Position numbers and translations under genes: made by a program. Positions 30,598-38,155 of a stretch of DNA of 49,125 nt are shown piece by piece. Within the stretch, counting starts at the first letter, position 1. Each line of letters opens with the position of its first letter. The stretch is from assembly GCA_903851135.1 (NCBI GenBank), contig CAINNK010000004.1, forward strand, positions 1 through 49,125, written 5' to 3'. Under the pieces are notes generated by a model that was not told the DNA's origin, did not search any database, and was given only the letters and a program-made list of their open reading frames with translations. Origin of the DNA: an uncultured bacterium (GTDB lineage: Bacteria > Patescibacteriota > Minisyncoccia > Moranbacterales > GWC2-37-73).

Positions 30598-30634
30598 AAA
30601 AAGCATGCTAACTTTCTAACTTTCATGCTTTTTC
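30598..30634 (+). terminator. Terminator after the 389-aa gene
   Basis: A 10-bp stem AAAAAGCATG / CATGCTTTTT with a 16-nt loop. Confidence 0.75.
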
Positions 30635-30677
30635 AGATTAATTATTTTAGTTCTTGTTTTTATTATCAGCGTATCTT

Positions 30678-30703
30678 CTAAAATCTAAAATCTAAAATTT
30701 AGA
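30678..30703. repeat. Short tandem heptamer repeat
   Basis: About three copies of CTAAAAT in the gap between the 389-aa gene and the pilin-like cluster; simple AT-rich sequence. Confidence 0.6.
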
Positions 30704-30736
30704 ATCTGTTTTCATGCGTGCAGATTTTTTAAACTG

Positions 30737-30745
30737 TGCTATAAT
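30737..30745 (+). promoter_or_regulatory. Extended -10 promoter of the pilin-like cluster
   Basis: TGC-TATAAT (30737-30745), 70 bp upstream of the first ATG. Confidence 0.6.
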
Positions 30746-30814
30746 TTTAAAAGATATAAATTTTTCTTTTTCTGCCAAATAGTTGCATGACTTTTTGGTT
30801 TAAAAAATAAAAAA

Positions 30815-31300
30815 ATGAAAACAAAAAAAATGCAGTTTGCCAGTTTGCTCTCCCTGAGATTTAAAAAGGGGATGATGATTGCGATGACAGCGTTATTTGC
30901 TTTAACCTTGACTTCTCCAATTCCAACTCATGCATTAAGTTGGGGAGTTGGCGTTGATTCATCCGGGAACGTGGTTGCTGCTATCGGCTCAGGTTCGAGC
31001 TCTGGAGGTTATGGTGGTGGTTGGTCATTGAATAACACTTACGGTTTGCCAGATGGCAGTATTTTGGGAATTGTCTCAAATTTACTTTCTTGGCTTTTAT
31101 CGATTTTTGCTATTGTTGGTATAATAGGGTTCGTGCTTTCGGGAATTTTCTATTTAATTTCAGCTGGTAATGATGACATGATAACAAAAGGAAAGGAAGG
31201 CATGACTTGGTCAATTGTGGGTATTATCGTTGGTCTTTCTGGCTTGGTGATTATGCAAGCGGTGCTGGCTTTGCTTGGCGGAGCCTCGAAAAGGTTTTAG
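30815..31300 (+). CDS. VirB2/TrbC-like two-helix membrane protein 1, 161 aa
   Basis: A basic N-terminus and signal-like helix (about 20-38, with a THALS cleavage-like site), then a Ser/Gly-rich stretch (about 55-72). The C-terminal module has two membrane helices separated by a short charged loop: GIIGFVLSGIFYLISAGNDD then KGKEGMTWSIVGIIVGLSGL. This helix-loop-helix with a charged turn is the VirB2/TrbC pilin-like architecture, common in CPR genomes. First of four related genes in a row. No conjugation or secretion ATPase gene is nearby, so a pilus role is unproven. Confidence 0.8.
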   Translation: MKTKKMQFASLLSLRFKKGMMIAMTALFALTLTSPIPTHALSWGVGVDSSGNVVAAIGSGSSSGGYGGGWSLNNTYGLPDGSILGIVSNLLSWLLSIFAIVGIIGFVLSGIFYLISAGNDDMITKGKEGMTWSIVGIIVGLSGLVIMQAVLALLGGASKRF

Positions 31301-31319
31301 GTTGTAATTAAAATTTTTT

Positions 31320-32078
31320 ATGAAAAAATCAAAAAATCAAGTTTACTTATTTGTAGCGGTGTTATTTCTTTTGGGTATTTTTTTTGCCAAGATTGGCAAA
31401 GTTTCCGCTGCTACCTGTGGTAGCGACTTAGGAGGTACATGTGTGCTTTATTGTGATACAGCATCAAACTTTGTGAGTACTTTGACAGTGACCGATTGTA
31501 ATTCAAGTCAGCAATGTTGTGTTCCCAGCAGTCACAATGGCAACACAGCGATAACTTGTGCAAGTCTGGGTGGTTCATGTGCAACCTCTTGTCTTAGTTC
31601 AGAATATCCACAGTCGAGCGCAACAGACTGTACACTTGCCGCTCCAACGTGCTGTGCACCTAACAGTACTGGCGGTGGCGGAGGTGGTTCTGGCGGTGGC
31701 GGCGGAACTGGTAGCGGTGCTGGCGGGGGCACTGGCACGAATCCGACAGGAACTGGAGCAGCTCTTGATTGTGGAGCTAATTTTGAAAAAATCGGAGGGG
31801 TTTGCTATCCGACTAACACTGGTCTTTCCAATGCTACAATAACTTCTATTCTCGAGAATCTTTTTTCTTGGATGATGGGACTCTTCACTCTTTTGGCAGT
31901 TGCAGCTTTTGTGATTTCTGGTATTCAATATCTCACCGCTGCTGGTAGTCAAGACATGATGGAAACTGCTAAGCGCAATTCAATCTATTCAATAATTGGA
32001 ATTTTGGTTGGGCTTTCTGGTTTTGTGATTGTCAAAGCTATTGCAGCAGCGCTTTCGGGGACAAGCTCGATTTTCTAA
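31320..32078 (+). CDS. Cys-rich secreted module fused to a VirB2/TrbC-like domain, 252 aa
   Basis: A signal peptide (about 8-30) is followed by two tandem about 40-residue Cys-rich repeats (SDLGGTCVLYC...SQQCC and ASLGGSCATSC...APTCC), each with six Cys in a C-GG-C-C...C...CC pattern. A Gly/Ser/Thr linker (about 115-145) leads to a last Cys loop (DCGANFEKIGGVCYP) and the C-terminal two-helix module (AAFVISGIQYLTAAGSQD, then KRNSIYSIIGILVGLSGF). The Cys repeats resemble small disulphide-rich toxin or lectin folds (inference). It starts 19 bp after the previous gene, in the same operon. Confidence 0.8.
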   Translation: MKKSKNQVYLFVAVLFLLGIFFAKIGKVSAATCGSDLGGTCVLYCDTASNFVSTLTVTDCNSSQQCCVPSSHNGNTAITCASLGGSCATSCLSSEYPQSSATDCTLAAPTCCAPNSTGGGGGGSGGGGGTGSGAGGGTGTNPTGTGAALDCGANFEKIGGVCYPTNTGLSNATITSILENLFSWMMGLFTLLAVAAFVISGIQYLTAAGSQDMMETAKRNSIYSIIGILVGLSGFVIVKAIAAALSGTSSIF

Positions 32079-32168
32079 AGGGTCCCAGTTGTGCTAATTA
32101 TTGCAATTGTTCTAGTTGTTGTAGGTGTCTCGTTGATTACTAGCTACTGATTACTTATTTATACTATT

Positions 32169-32441
32169 ATGGAATTCATCAACATTGCTCATGCCGGTGT
32201 CATTACTGATGCGCCAACGCTTGCTTCTAGTGGAATGAAAATTTTGAATTTTTTATTGTCAGTGTTTGGAATTATTGCTATAATTATGGCAGTAGTTTCT
32301 GGAATGCTTTATTTTTTTTCAGCCGGCGATGAAGAAGTAAACAAGAAAGCCAAGAAGTCTGTAGTCTATTCTGTTATAGGTGTAGTCCTGGCTATGGCCG
32401 CGCTGGTCGTCGTTAAAGTTGTTGGACAATTTTTGAAATAA
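32169..32441 (+). CDS. VirB2/TrbC-like two-helix membrane protein 3, 90 aa
   Basis: The shortest member: almost no N-terminal extension, then helix 1 (about 25-51, ending LYFFSAGDEE), a charged turn (VNKKAKKS) and helix 2 (about 60-85). Same core pattern as its neighbours. It may be processed near IAHAG (residues 6-10). Function unknown. Confidence 0.8.
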   Translation: MEFINIAHAGVITDAPTLASSGMKILNFLLSVFGIIAIIMAVVSGMLYFFSAGDEEVNKKAKKSVVYSVIGVVLAMAALVVVKVVGQFLK

Positions 32442-32522
32442 AAATTTGAAAGTTTAGATATAAATTATAACATTTCATCAAAATTTTTAATTTTGAGAAA
32501 TTTAGTGAAAGGAGGTGTGTGT

Positions 32523-32873
32523 ATGAATATAAAAAAAATTGCTTATGGTGTTGCTTCAACTCTTATTGCGGCTCCAGCTATAGCACTCGCTCAATTTGAA
32601 ACACCATCCGGAACAAATCTTCCAGCTGGTTCTCTTACCAACATCATTACTAATGGTATGAATTTCCTTTTGATTATGGTGGGAATTTTGGGAGTTATCG
32701 GCTTTGTTATTTCTGGAATCCTCTATTTGACGGCAGCAGGCGATGAAGATCGAATCAAATTGGGAAAAAGCGCTTTGGTTGCTTCAATTACTGGCGTTAT
32801 TGTGGCCTTGGTTGGACTCGTTGTTTTGGGAGCGGTTAAAGGATTGCTCGGTGGAGCGTCTAAAACTTTCTAG
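32523..32873 (+). CDS. VirB2/TrbC-like two-helix membrane protein 4, 116 aa
   Basis: Signal peptide with an ALA-Q cleavage-like site (about 24), then the two-helix core: GVIGFVISGILYLTAAGDED and SALVASITGVIVALVGLVV. The start is ATG 32523, because a full AAGGAGGTGTG Shine-Dalgarno lies right in front of it; a GTG-type start 30 bp upstream would lie before it. This is one of the best ribosome binding sites in the window, suggesting that the last member is made in larger amounts (inference). A terminator follows. Confidence 0.85.
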   Translation: MNIKKIAYGVASTLIAAPAIALAQFETPSGTNLPAGSLTNIITNGMNFLLIMVGILGVIGFVISGILYLTAAGDEDRIKLGKSALVASITGVIVALVGLVVLGAVKGLLGGASKTF

Positions 32874-32893
32874 TTTTGATTATTTTATGCAAA

Positions 32894-32918
32894 AAAACGA
32901 TCCGCAAGGGTCGTTTTT
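32894..32918 (+). terminator. Terminator of the pilin-like cluster
   Basis: A 10-bp stem AAAACGATCC / GGGTCGTTTT (one G-U), tetraloop GCAA, then T-run. Confidence 0.85.
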
Positions 32919-32934
32919 GTTTTGGAAAAAGGTA

Positions 32935-32975
32935 TTGACAAGATTCAAAAGGCGCAATATACTTAGAGTATCTAA
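32935..32975 (+). promoter_or_regulatory. Promoter and probable MarR operator
   Basis: TTGACA (32935-32940), 17-bp spacer, TATACT (32958-32963), with the palindrome TTAGA-GTA-TCTAA (32963-32975) at the transcription start. The position fits autorepression by the MarR protein encoded next. Confidence 0.75.
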
Positions 32976-32993
32976 CAATTAATAAAATTAACA

Positions 32994-33407
32994 ATGTCTG
33001 ATCGCGTTGAACGAATCATTTCGCTTATTTTTACTACTCGCAGGATGCTGCATGAGCAAAAGCAGTCGCAAAAGAGCAAGAATTGTTCTTCTTTGCATTT
33101 GATTACACTGGGCATCGTCCAGAACAAAAGCCCGCTTATGAAAGAGCTTGCTGATTATCTTGGAATCACTCCTCCTTCGGCAACCTCGCTAATCAACAAG
33201 CTTGTGAAAGATGAGTTTGTGTATCGGCAAGCAGACAAGATTGATCGCAGAATTGTGCGGATTGTGATTTCAAAGAAGGGTCAGCTATTTCTGGAAACGC
33301 ACAAAAAAATGATGGCTGAAAAAATGCGTTCAAATCTGAGTCGTTTGTCGACAAGTGAGCAGCAAGAACTTGAAAAGATTTTGAAAAAAATTTCCGCTGA
33401 AGATTAA
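32994..33407 (+). CDS. MarR family transcriptional regulator
   Basis: 137 aa. The winged helix spans about 35-100: MKELADYLGITPPSATSLINKLVKDEFV is the recognition HTH, followed by the DKIDRRIVRIVISKKG wing (D-x-R-R). N- and C-terminal helices form the dimer part. It precedes two HlyD/EmrA-type adaptors and an EmrB-type pump, which fits local control of drug efflux. A palindrome at its own promoter suggests autoregulation. A 19-bp hairpin covers its stop codon. Confidence 0.93.
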   Translation: MSDRVERIISLIFTTRRMLHEQKQSQKSKNCSSLHLITLGIVQNKSPLMKELADYLGITPPSATSLINKLVKDEFVYRQADKIDRRIVRIVISKKGQLFLETHKKMMAEKMRSNLSRLSTSEQQELEKILKKISAED

Positions 33408-33534
33408 TCTTAATTTTAAAAAATAGTAATTTTTTAAAATTAAGATTTGAATTTATACATATTTAAATAACAGGGTATTGAAACTAATCAATTTATTATA
33501 ATAAGTAGTTTCTCAAGAAGAGATTCAAATCTTA
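33406..33534 (+). promoter_or_regulatory. Overlapping alternative hairpins between MarR and the adaptor gene
   Basis: Hairpin A is a perfect 19-bp stem (33406-33424 with 33429-33447, loop of 4). Its second arm overlaps TAAGATTTGAAT (33441-33452), which pairs perfectly with ATTCAAATCTTA (33523-33534). The two folds exclude each other, as in attenuators. Hairpin A has no long T-run after it. Confidence 0.5.
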
Positions 33535-33547
33535 TTTAACTGGGTAA

Positions 33548-34417
33548 ATGAACAAGAAAACACGGAATATTGCCTTGACAATAATAATCTTGGCCGGAGG
33601 AATAAGTCTCGGATACATTTGGAGTAATTATGGTTTTAGTCCAGACGTAAAAGAAGTGCCTTTGCTGACAGAAAAAAACACCGGACAAATTCTGCTTGAT
33701 GGCAAGATTGTGCCTGAAAAAAGTGCCGATCTTGGTTTTATTATTCCAGCCACAATCAAAACAATTGCCAAAAAAGTTGGAGATGAAGTTAAGACGGGAG
33801 AAATTCTGGCTACGCAGGACAGCGCTGATTTGCAGGCTCAATTCAGTTCTACGCAGGCGTCACTTGCTGGTGCTCAGGCAGGATTAGATAAGGCTAATCA
33901 TGATCTCAAACAAGAAAAATTAAAAATCCATGGTCTGTCGAGTAATGCGCGCAAACAGCAACAGGCGCAAATTTCAAGTAGCCAGGATAGTGTTGCTGTG
34001 CAGGAAAATGTTATTATTTCAGCTCAAGCAGGAGTTGCCAACGCAAAAGCACAGCTTGCTAAAACAATACTTAAGGCCCCATTTGATGGCATTATTATGC
34101 GACAGGATGGCGAGGTTGGCGAGGTTGGAGGAGTTTCGGCGCCGTCATTCATGACAATTGCTTCCAAGGAACCGCTGCGAAAAATTGAAGCTTTTGCTAG
34201 TGATTTAGACTTGGCCAAACTTAAAGTTGGAGATAATGCTCAAGTTGCTTTTGATGTTTTGAATAGTCAAAAAACCATGACAGCAAAAATAATCAGCATT
34301 GATCCGCAGGCAACCAATGTGCAAGGTAAGGCGGTTTATAAGGTAACCCTAATGTTGGATGAAATTGATACGACAATTAGAGTTGGCATGCATGCAAGTA
34401 TTGTGCTTGGAAAATAA
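33548..34417 (+). CDS. HlyD/RND-type periplasmic adaptor protein
   Basis: 289 aa. An N-terminal anchor (about 7-26) precedes a split biotinyl-lipoyl domain (AKKVGDEVKTGEILATQD, and later KAPFDGIIMRQDGEVGE), a short coiled-coil (about 95-160) and a beta-barrel domain ending in GMHASIVLGK. Membrane-fusion proteins connect an inner-membrane pump to the outside; here, in an organism probably with a simple envelope, it may only be a pump subunit. First adaptor of the efflux locus. Confidence 0.88.
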   Translation: MNKKTRNIALTIIILAGGISLGYIWSNYGFSPDVKEVPLLTEKNTGQILLDGKIVPEKSADLGFIIPATIKTIAKKVGDEVKTGEILATQDSADLQAQFSSTQASLAGAQAGLDKANHDLKQEKLKIHGLSSNARKQQQAQISSSQDSVAVQENVIISAQAGVANAKAQLAKTILKAPFDGIIMRQDGEVGEVGGVSAPSFMTIASKEPLRKIEAFASDLDLAKLKVGDNAQVAFDVLNSQKTMTAKIISIDPQATNVQGKAVYKVTLMLDEIDTTIRVGMHASIVLGK

Positions 34418-34427
34418 TGTAGTTTGT

Positions 34428-34550
34428 TAAATTTCACTCGCAGACATTTTTCTTTTTATCCCAGTGAAAGTGTTTCTTTTCTGTTAGAATTTTTTAACAC
34501 CAAGGCGAAACACTTTCAAGCGAAAAAAGAAAAAGTATGCTCGCTTAATA
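34428..34550. repeat. Hairpin repeat element, copy 1 (about 120 bp)
   Basis: A long imperfect inverted repeat with ends near CTCGCAGAC and GTATGCTCGC. The inner 11-bp stem is GAAAGTGTTTC (34466-34476) with GAAACACTTTC (34507-34517), and outer T/A-rich arms pair. Copy 2 is at 36949-37072. It looks like a MITE-type or REP-like element. Confidence 0.7.
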
Positions 34551-34584
34551 ATTTAAATTAAATTTTTATAATCGATTAAATATT

Positions 34585-35226
34585 ATGGAAGATGAAAAAA
34601 ATTCACCGGTGCAAAACAAAAGCACCAAATCAGCCGCTATTGTTGGCGGAGGCTTGCTGGTAGTCATTGTTATTGTTGGAATCTTTTATCTTTTTATTAC
34701 GCGTAATCAAATTTACACTGACAAGGCTGACATTGAAGCGCCACTTATTTCAATTGCTCCGACTCAAGGCGGAACTTTGCAAAAAATGTTGGTGGCAAGT
34801 GGGCAGCAAATAGCCGCCAATACTTCGGTTGCCCAAGTGGCTGATCAAATTTTGCGCAGTGACCAACAGGCGCTGGTTGTTGAGGCTCAAAGTAATGAAG
34901 GTAAGACGGTTAACGCTGGTGAAGCAGTTGTGACCGTGATTCACCCTAGCGATTTGCGCGTGGTGGCTCATATTGATGAGGACAAGGGACTTAGCGGAAT
35001 TAAAGTTGGGCAGCTAGTAAATTTTACAGTTGATACTTTCGGCAGCAAAAAATACACTGGCATTGTGGATGAGATCAGTTCAACTTCTAGGCAGTCAGGA
35101 GTGGTGTTTAACATTTCCGATCAGCGTCAGGTTAAACAATTTGACGTGAAGATTAAATTTGATGTTCAAAAATACAGTGAACTCAGAAATGGCATGTCCG
35201 CCAAGGTGACAATTTTCAAAAAATAG
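34585..35226 (+). CDS. EmrA/HlyD-type adaptor, shortened, 213 aa
   Basis: A signal anchor (about 20-42), then ADIEAPLISIAPTQGGTLQK (lipoyl first half) joined almost directly to the second half (EGKTVNAGEAVVTVI) and the beta-barrel KVGQLVNFTVDTF. The coiled-coil hairpin seen in normal EmrA (about 390 aa) is essentially missing. The tail RNGMSAKVTIF is typical. It would work with the EmrB-type MFS protein encoded next. Between two large hairpins. Confidence 0.8.
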   Translation: MEDEKNSPVQNKSTKSAAIVGGGLLVVIVIVGIFYLFITRNQIYTDKADIEAPLISIAPTQGGTLQKMLVASGQQIAANTSVAQVADQILRSDQQALVVEAQSNEGKTVNAGEAVVTVIHPSDLRVVAHIDEDKGLSGIKVGQLVNFTVDTFGSKKYTGIVDEISSTSRQSGVVFNISDQRQVKQFDVKIKFDVQKYSELRNGMSAKVTIFKK

Positions 35227-35293
35227 TTCAAAAATAGTAGGCCGAATAGAAACCGATAAATAATGAAATTTTTCTCAAAATATCCTCACCGCT

Positions 35294-35361
35294 CTTTCTT
35301 TTTTAACTAAAATTTTCCCTCAATCGACGGCAACCACTGGAAAATTTTAGAAAAAAGAAAG
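35294..35361. repeat. Large hairpin between adaptor and MFS genes
   Basis: A 23-bp stem (35294-35304 plus 35307-35318, with 35339-35361; AA bulge), 20-nt loop. Sequence unlike copies 1 and 2 of the neighbouring element but similar architecture, with polypyrimidine/polypurine arms. Confidence 0.7.
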
Positions 35362-35434
35362 GCTTGCTCAAGCAATATATTTTTCAAAAATTTATTCTTT
35401 ATCGGTTTAAAAATTATTGTATTAAATTTTTTCT

Positions 35435-36922
35435 ATGTTAAAAAAGTTTGTCACAGCGGATAATTTAAAGTGGTGGGTGCTTTTCACGGTAATTGTGGGA
35501 ACTTTTTTGGGTCGGCTTGATCAGACCATTGTGAATTTGGCGCTGCCGAAAATCATTAGTGATTTTGGGATTACGGTTTCTTCGGCGGGCTGGATTGCCA
35601 CGGCCTATATTTTGGCCAACGCGGTTTTTGTCCCGGTCTGGGGAAAGTTGGGCGATGTGTATGGCCAAAAAAAAATCTATATCATTGGTTTTAGTCTGTT
35701 TATTTTTGGTTCAATTCTGGCTGGGATTGCTTGGAATTTAAGTTCCATGATTGGTTTTAGGGTTATTCAGGCAATTGCTGGGAGTGCTGATTATCCAACG
35801 GCGATGGCCATTATTGCTTATACCTTTAAACCAGGCAAAGAAAGGGCGCAAGCGCTTGGACTTTGGTCTTCTTCCTTTGCGGCCGCTTCGGTTTTTGGCC
35901 CTCTTCTTGGTGGACCACTAATTGATAATTTCGGATGGCGGAGTGTTTTCTTGATCAATTTACCGATTGGAATTTTGGGTTTGCTGCTGGCGATGATTTT
36001 TGTGAAAGAAGGTGGCAGACACTTTAAGGAGCATTCCTTTGATTGGTGGGGAGCGATTGCCCTTGGCGCAGCGCTAAGTTCTTTCGTATTGGTGCTAGAT
36101 AAAGGCTTGGAATGGGGTTGGCTTTCTTCCAATAGCTTTTTAGCGTATGCTGCCACGCTGATTTTCGGCTGGATTTTCATCAAAGTTGAACAAGGTCATC
36201 ACGATGCGATTGTAGATTTGAAATTTTTCAAAAACAAAATTTTCGTCAATGTGTTAGCTAATAACTTCTTGGTTTTTATGACCATGATGGGCAGTGTTTT
36301 TTTGATTCCGATTTTTGCTCAGACTTATCTTGGCTATGATGCAACGCAAACCGGCTTTCTGTTTATTCCAATGGCTTTCATGATCGTGCTGGCCGCGCCA
36401 ATTGGAGGAAGCTTTACTGGAAAAATTGAGCCACGTTGGGTGATTATGGCCAGCACTTTGGTGGCAGGCATTGGCCTCTATATGTTTTCTAGTTTGGACC
36501 CGCGTTCAACAGCTTTGTCAATCATTATTCCGCTCGGCGTGATGGCTTTTGGGATGGGATTTGGGATGGCGCAGCGCACCAATATTATTGCTTCGGCAGT
36601 GCCGCAAAATGAAATTGGAGCCGCTTCTTCAGTGCTGGCTTTGGCACGTAATATTGCAGGGGCTTTTGGGATTGCAGTCTTTGGAACCATTTTGCAGAAC
36701 GTGACCAATAGCAAAGTTTTGGAAATTGGCCGCAATAGTTTGATTAATTCTCACAAATTGGTGGATTTTCAAATTGGAACTTCACTAATAATCTTGAAAG
36801 CTCAGGTTGCTGCCTATGACCGTGTCTTTATCATTGCTGGAATTATGGCCATCATCGGAGCTTTTGGTGCTTATTGGATCAAAGTGGATAAGGTTTCTAC
36901 GGAGATGGTGCATGTGGAATAA
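35435..36922 (+). CDS. MFS multidrug transporter, DHA2 (EmrB/QacA) type
   Basis: 495 aa with 14 predicted membrane helices. GRLDQTIVNLALPKI (about 26-40) is the LDxTIVNVALP motif of the 14-helix DHA2 family. WGKLGDVYGQKKIY (about 68-81) is MFS motif A, and FGPLLGGPLIDNFGWRSVFLINLP contains motif C/the SWRWIF-like segment. It exports drugs by proton exchange, presumably with the adaptor encoded upstream. Last gene of the MarR efflux locus; a hairpin repeat follows it. Confidence 0.93.
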   Translation: MLKKFVTADNLKWWVLFTVIVGTFLGRLDQTIVNLALPKIISDFGITVSSAGWIATAYILANAVFVPVWGKLGDVYGQKKIYIIGFSLFIFGSILAGIAWNLSSMIGFRVIQAIAGSADYPTAMAIIAYTFKPGKERAQALGLWSSSFAAASVFGPLLGGPLIDNFGWRSVFLINLPIGILGLLLAMIFVKEGGRHFKEHSFDWWGAIALGAALSSFVLVLDKGLEWGWLSSNSFLAYAATLIFGWIFIKVEQGHHDAIVDLKFFKNKIFVNVLANNFLVFMTMMGSVFLIPIFAQTYLGYDATQTGFLFIPMAFMIVLAAPIGGSFTGKIEPRWVIMASTLVAGIGLYMFSSLDPRSTALSIIIPLGVMAFGMGFGMAQRTNIIASAVPQNEIGAASSVLALARNIAGAFGIAVFGTILQNVTNSKVLEIGRNSLINSHKLVDFQIGTSLIILKAQVAAYDRVFIIAGIMAIIGAFGAYWIKVDKVSTEMVHVE

Positions 36923-36948
36923 TATATTTTTTCTACGTTATATTTATT

Positions 36949-37072
36949 TTAAATTTCGCTCGCATACTTTTTTCTTTTTATCCCAGTGAAAATGTCTTCT
37001 CACTATTTGATTTTTTGACACCAAGGTAAGCCACTTTCAAGCGAAAAAAGAAAAAGTATACTCACTCAATTC
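36949..37072. repeat. Hairpin repeat element, copy 2 (about 120 bp)
   Basis: Nearly the same sequence as 34428-34550: identical blocks TTTCTTTTTATCCCAGTGAA and CACTTTCAAGCGAAAAAAG, with ends TCGCTCGCATAC / GTATACTCAC. Compensating and non-compensating changes lie in the central part. Confidence 0.75.
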
Positions 37073-37131
37073 GTAGTAGTTTAAAGTTATGATCTGCAAA
37101 AGATAATTTTTTTTCTGGCGTATGAGCGTGT

Positions 37132-37716
37132 ATGACTATTTCAGATGAACAATTGGTTGTAAATTTTCGCGCTGGGAATGAAAGCGCGTTAAAAGAGCTT
37201 ATTGATCGCTATTTGAAACCACTTTACAATTTCACGTTCCAACTTGTCAGGGATGAAAATGTTGCGCAAGACTTGGTGCAGGAAGTTTTTGTGAAGATGT
37301 GGAAGCATCTTGCTTCTTTTGATCAAAACAAAAAGTTTTCAACTTGGCTTTATGCTATTGCTAAAAACACTGCCTATGACTGGTTGAAAAAGAAAAAAGC
37401 TTTGCCCTTTTCTGTTTTTGAAAGTGCCGATGGCAGCAATTTTTTGGAAATCATTGAGGATCAAAACTTTTCAAACTCAACGCAGCTTTGGCAACAGATG
37501 GACAACGCCCAAGATGCCCAACAATTTTTGGATGCGCTTTCACCTGAAATGAAAACTATTTTTCTTTTGCATTTTCAGCAAGGTTTTTCCTTGGCTGAAA
37601 TCGCCGAAATTCTCGGTACCCCGACCAACACCGTCAAAAGCCAATTTCGCCGCACGCTTCTTTCTTTGCGAAATTTATCTTTTTTAAAAAATAAAACTTT
37701 AGCGAAAAATACTTAA
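37132..37716 (+). CDS. ECF-type RNA polymerase sigma factor
   Basis: 194 aa. Region 2 (about 10-80) contains ALKELIDRYLKPLYNFTFQ, the QDLVQEVFVKMW -10-binding helix and FSTWLYAIAKNTAYDWLKK. Region 4 (about 130-185) contains LSPEMKTIFLLHFQQGFSLA and EIAEILGTPTNTVKSQFRR. No regions 1 or 3: a typical sigma-70 group 4 factor. A putative membrane anti-sigma partner is encoded at 39110, separated by two genes; the DUF5666-MacAB operon behind it is a likely target (inference). Confidence 0.93.
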   Translation: MTISDEQLVVNFRAGNESALKELIDRYLKPLYNFTFQLVRDENVAQDLVQEVFVKMWKHLASFDQNKKFSTWLYAIAKNTAYDWLKKKKALPFSVFESADGSNFLEIIEDQNFSNSTQLWQQMDNAQDAQQFLDALSPEMKTIFLLHFQQGFSLAEIAEILGTPTNTVKSQFRRTLLSLRNLSFLKNKTLAKNT

Positions 37717-37723
37717 AAAATTG

Positions 37724-37745
37724 TTGCTGGCAAAAATAGCCGGCA
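37724..37745 (+). terminator. Weak hairpin after the sigma factor gene
   Basis: GCTGGC-AAAAATA-GCCGGC followed by ATATTTCTTT. Confidence 0.45.
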
Positions 37746-37766
37746 TATTTCTTTGAGTTAAAAAAG

Positions 37767-37795
37767 CCGCACAATCAATACTATTGACTGTGCGG
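37767..37795 (-). terminator. Terminator of the small minus-strand membrane protein gene
   Basis: A 13-bp stem CCGCACAGTCAAT / ATTGATTGTGCGG (one G-U), loop of 3, then six T on the minus strand. Confidence 0.85.
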
Positions 37796-37831
37796 AAATG
37801 CATGCTTATACTAAATTAACTTAATCTAGTA

Positions 37832-38041
37832 TTAGCGAATGAGGGGCAGTAAGATTATTGCTGTTGCTAAAAATATTGCCGTACAAACCGCCAAAAGAAC
37901 AAAATCCAGTATCATGTTAATAGGGCGATAGCAATACAACCCAACCCCTCCAAATAAGATTTTTAATCCTAACAAAAAAATCCCACAAAAACTAGTAAAT
38001 ACTGCTAGCTTTAACCCGAGTATTGTTAAAAATAAAATCAT
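37832..38041 (-). CDS. Small two-helix membrane protein, 69 aa
   Basis: Two hydrophobic segments (about 2-30 and 40-65) joined by a short GLYCYRP loop. The ATG at 38039-38041 is chosen because GGGAGAAGAA lies directly in front; an in-frame ATG 24 bp upstream has no such site. Function unknown. It lies opposite to its neighbours between the sigma factor and the TrmB-like gene and has its own terminator. Confidence 0.65.
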   Translation of the reverse strand: MILFLTILGLKLAVFTSFCGIFLLGLKILFGGVGLYCYRPINMILDFVLLAVCTAIFLATAIILLPLIR

Positions 38042-38113
38042 TTCTTCTCCCTTTTTGTGTCCCATAACTACGACAAGTTAGTTATAGGGCGGTTATTTGT
38101 AAAAGATCTTTTT

Positions 38114-38153
38114 GTTAAGATAGGTTTATTTATCAATCTTTATCTATCTTAAC
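38114..38153. promoter_or_regulatory. Inverted repeat upstream of the TrmB-like promoter
   Basis: GTTAAGATAG (38114-38123) and CTATCTTAAC (38144-38153), a perfect 10-bp inverted repeat ending 2 bp before the -35 box. Possible operator. Confidence 0.5.
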
Positions 38154-38155
38154 AG

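Noticed and set aside
31670-31745. GGC/GGT-rich simple repeat
   Set aside because: It encodes the Gly linker of the Cys-rich protein in frame; not an independent repeat element.
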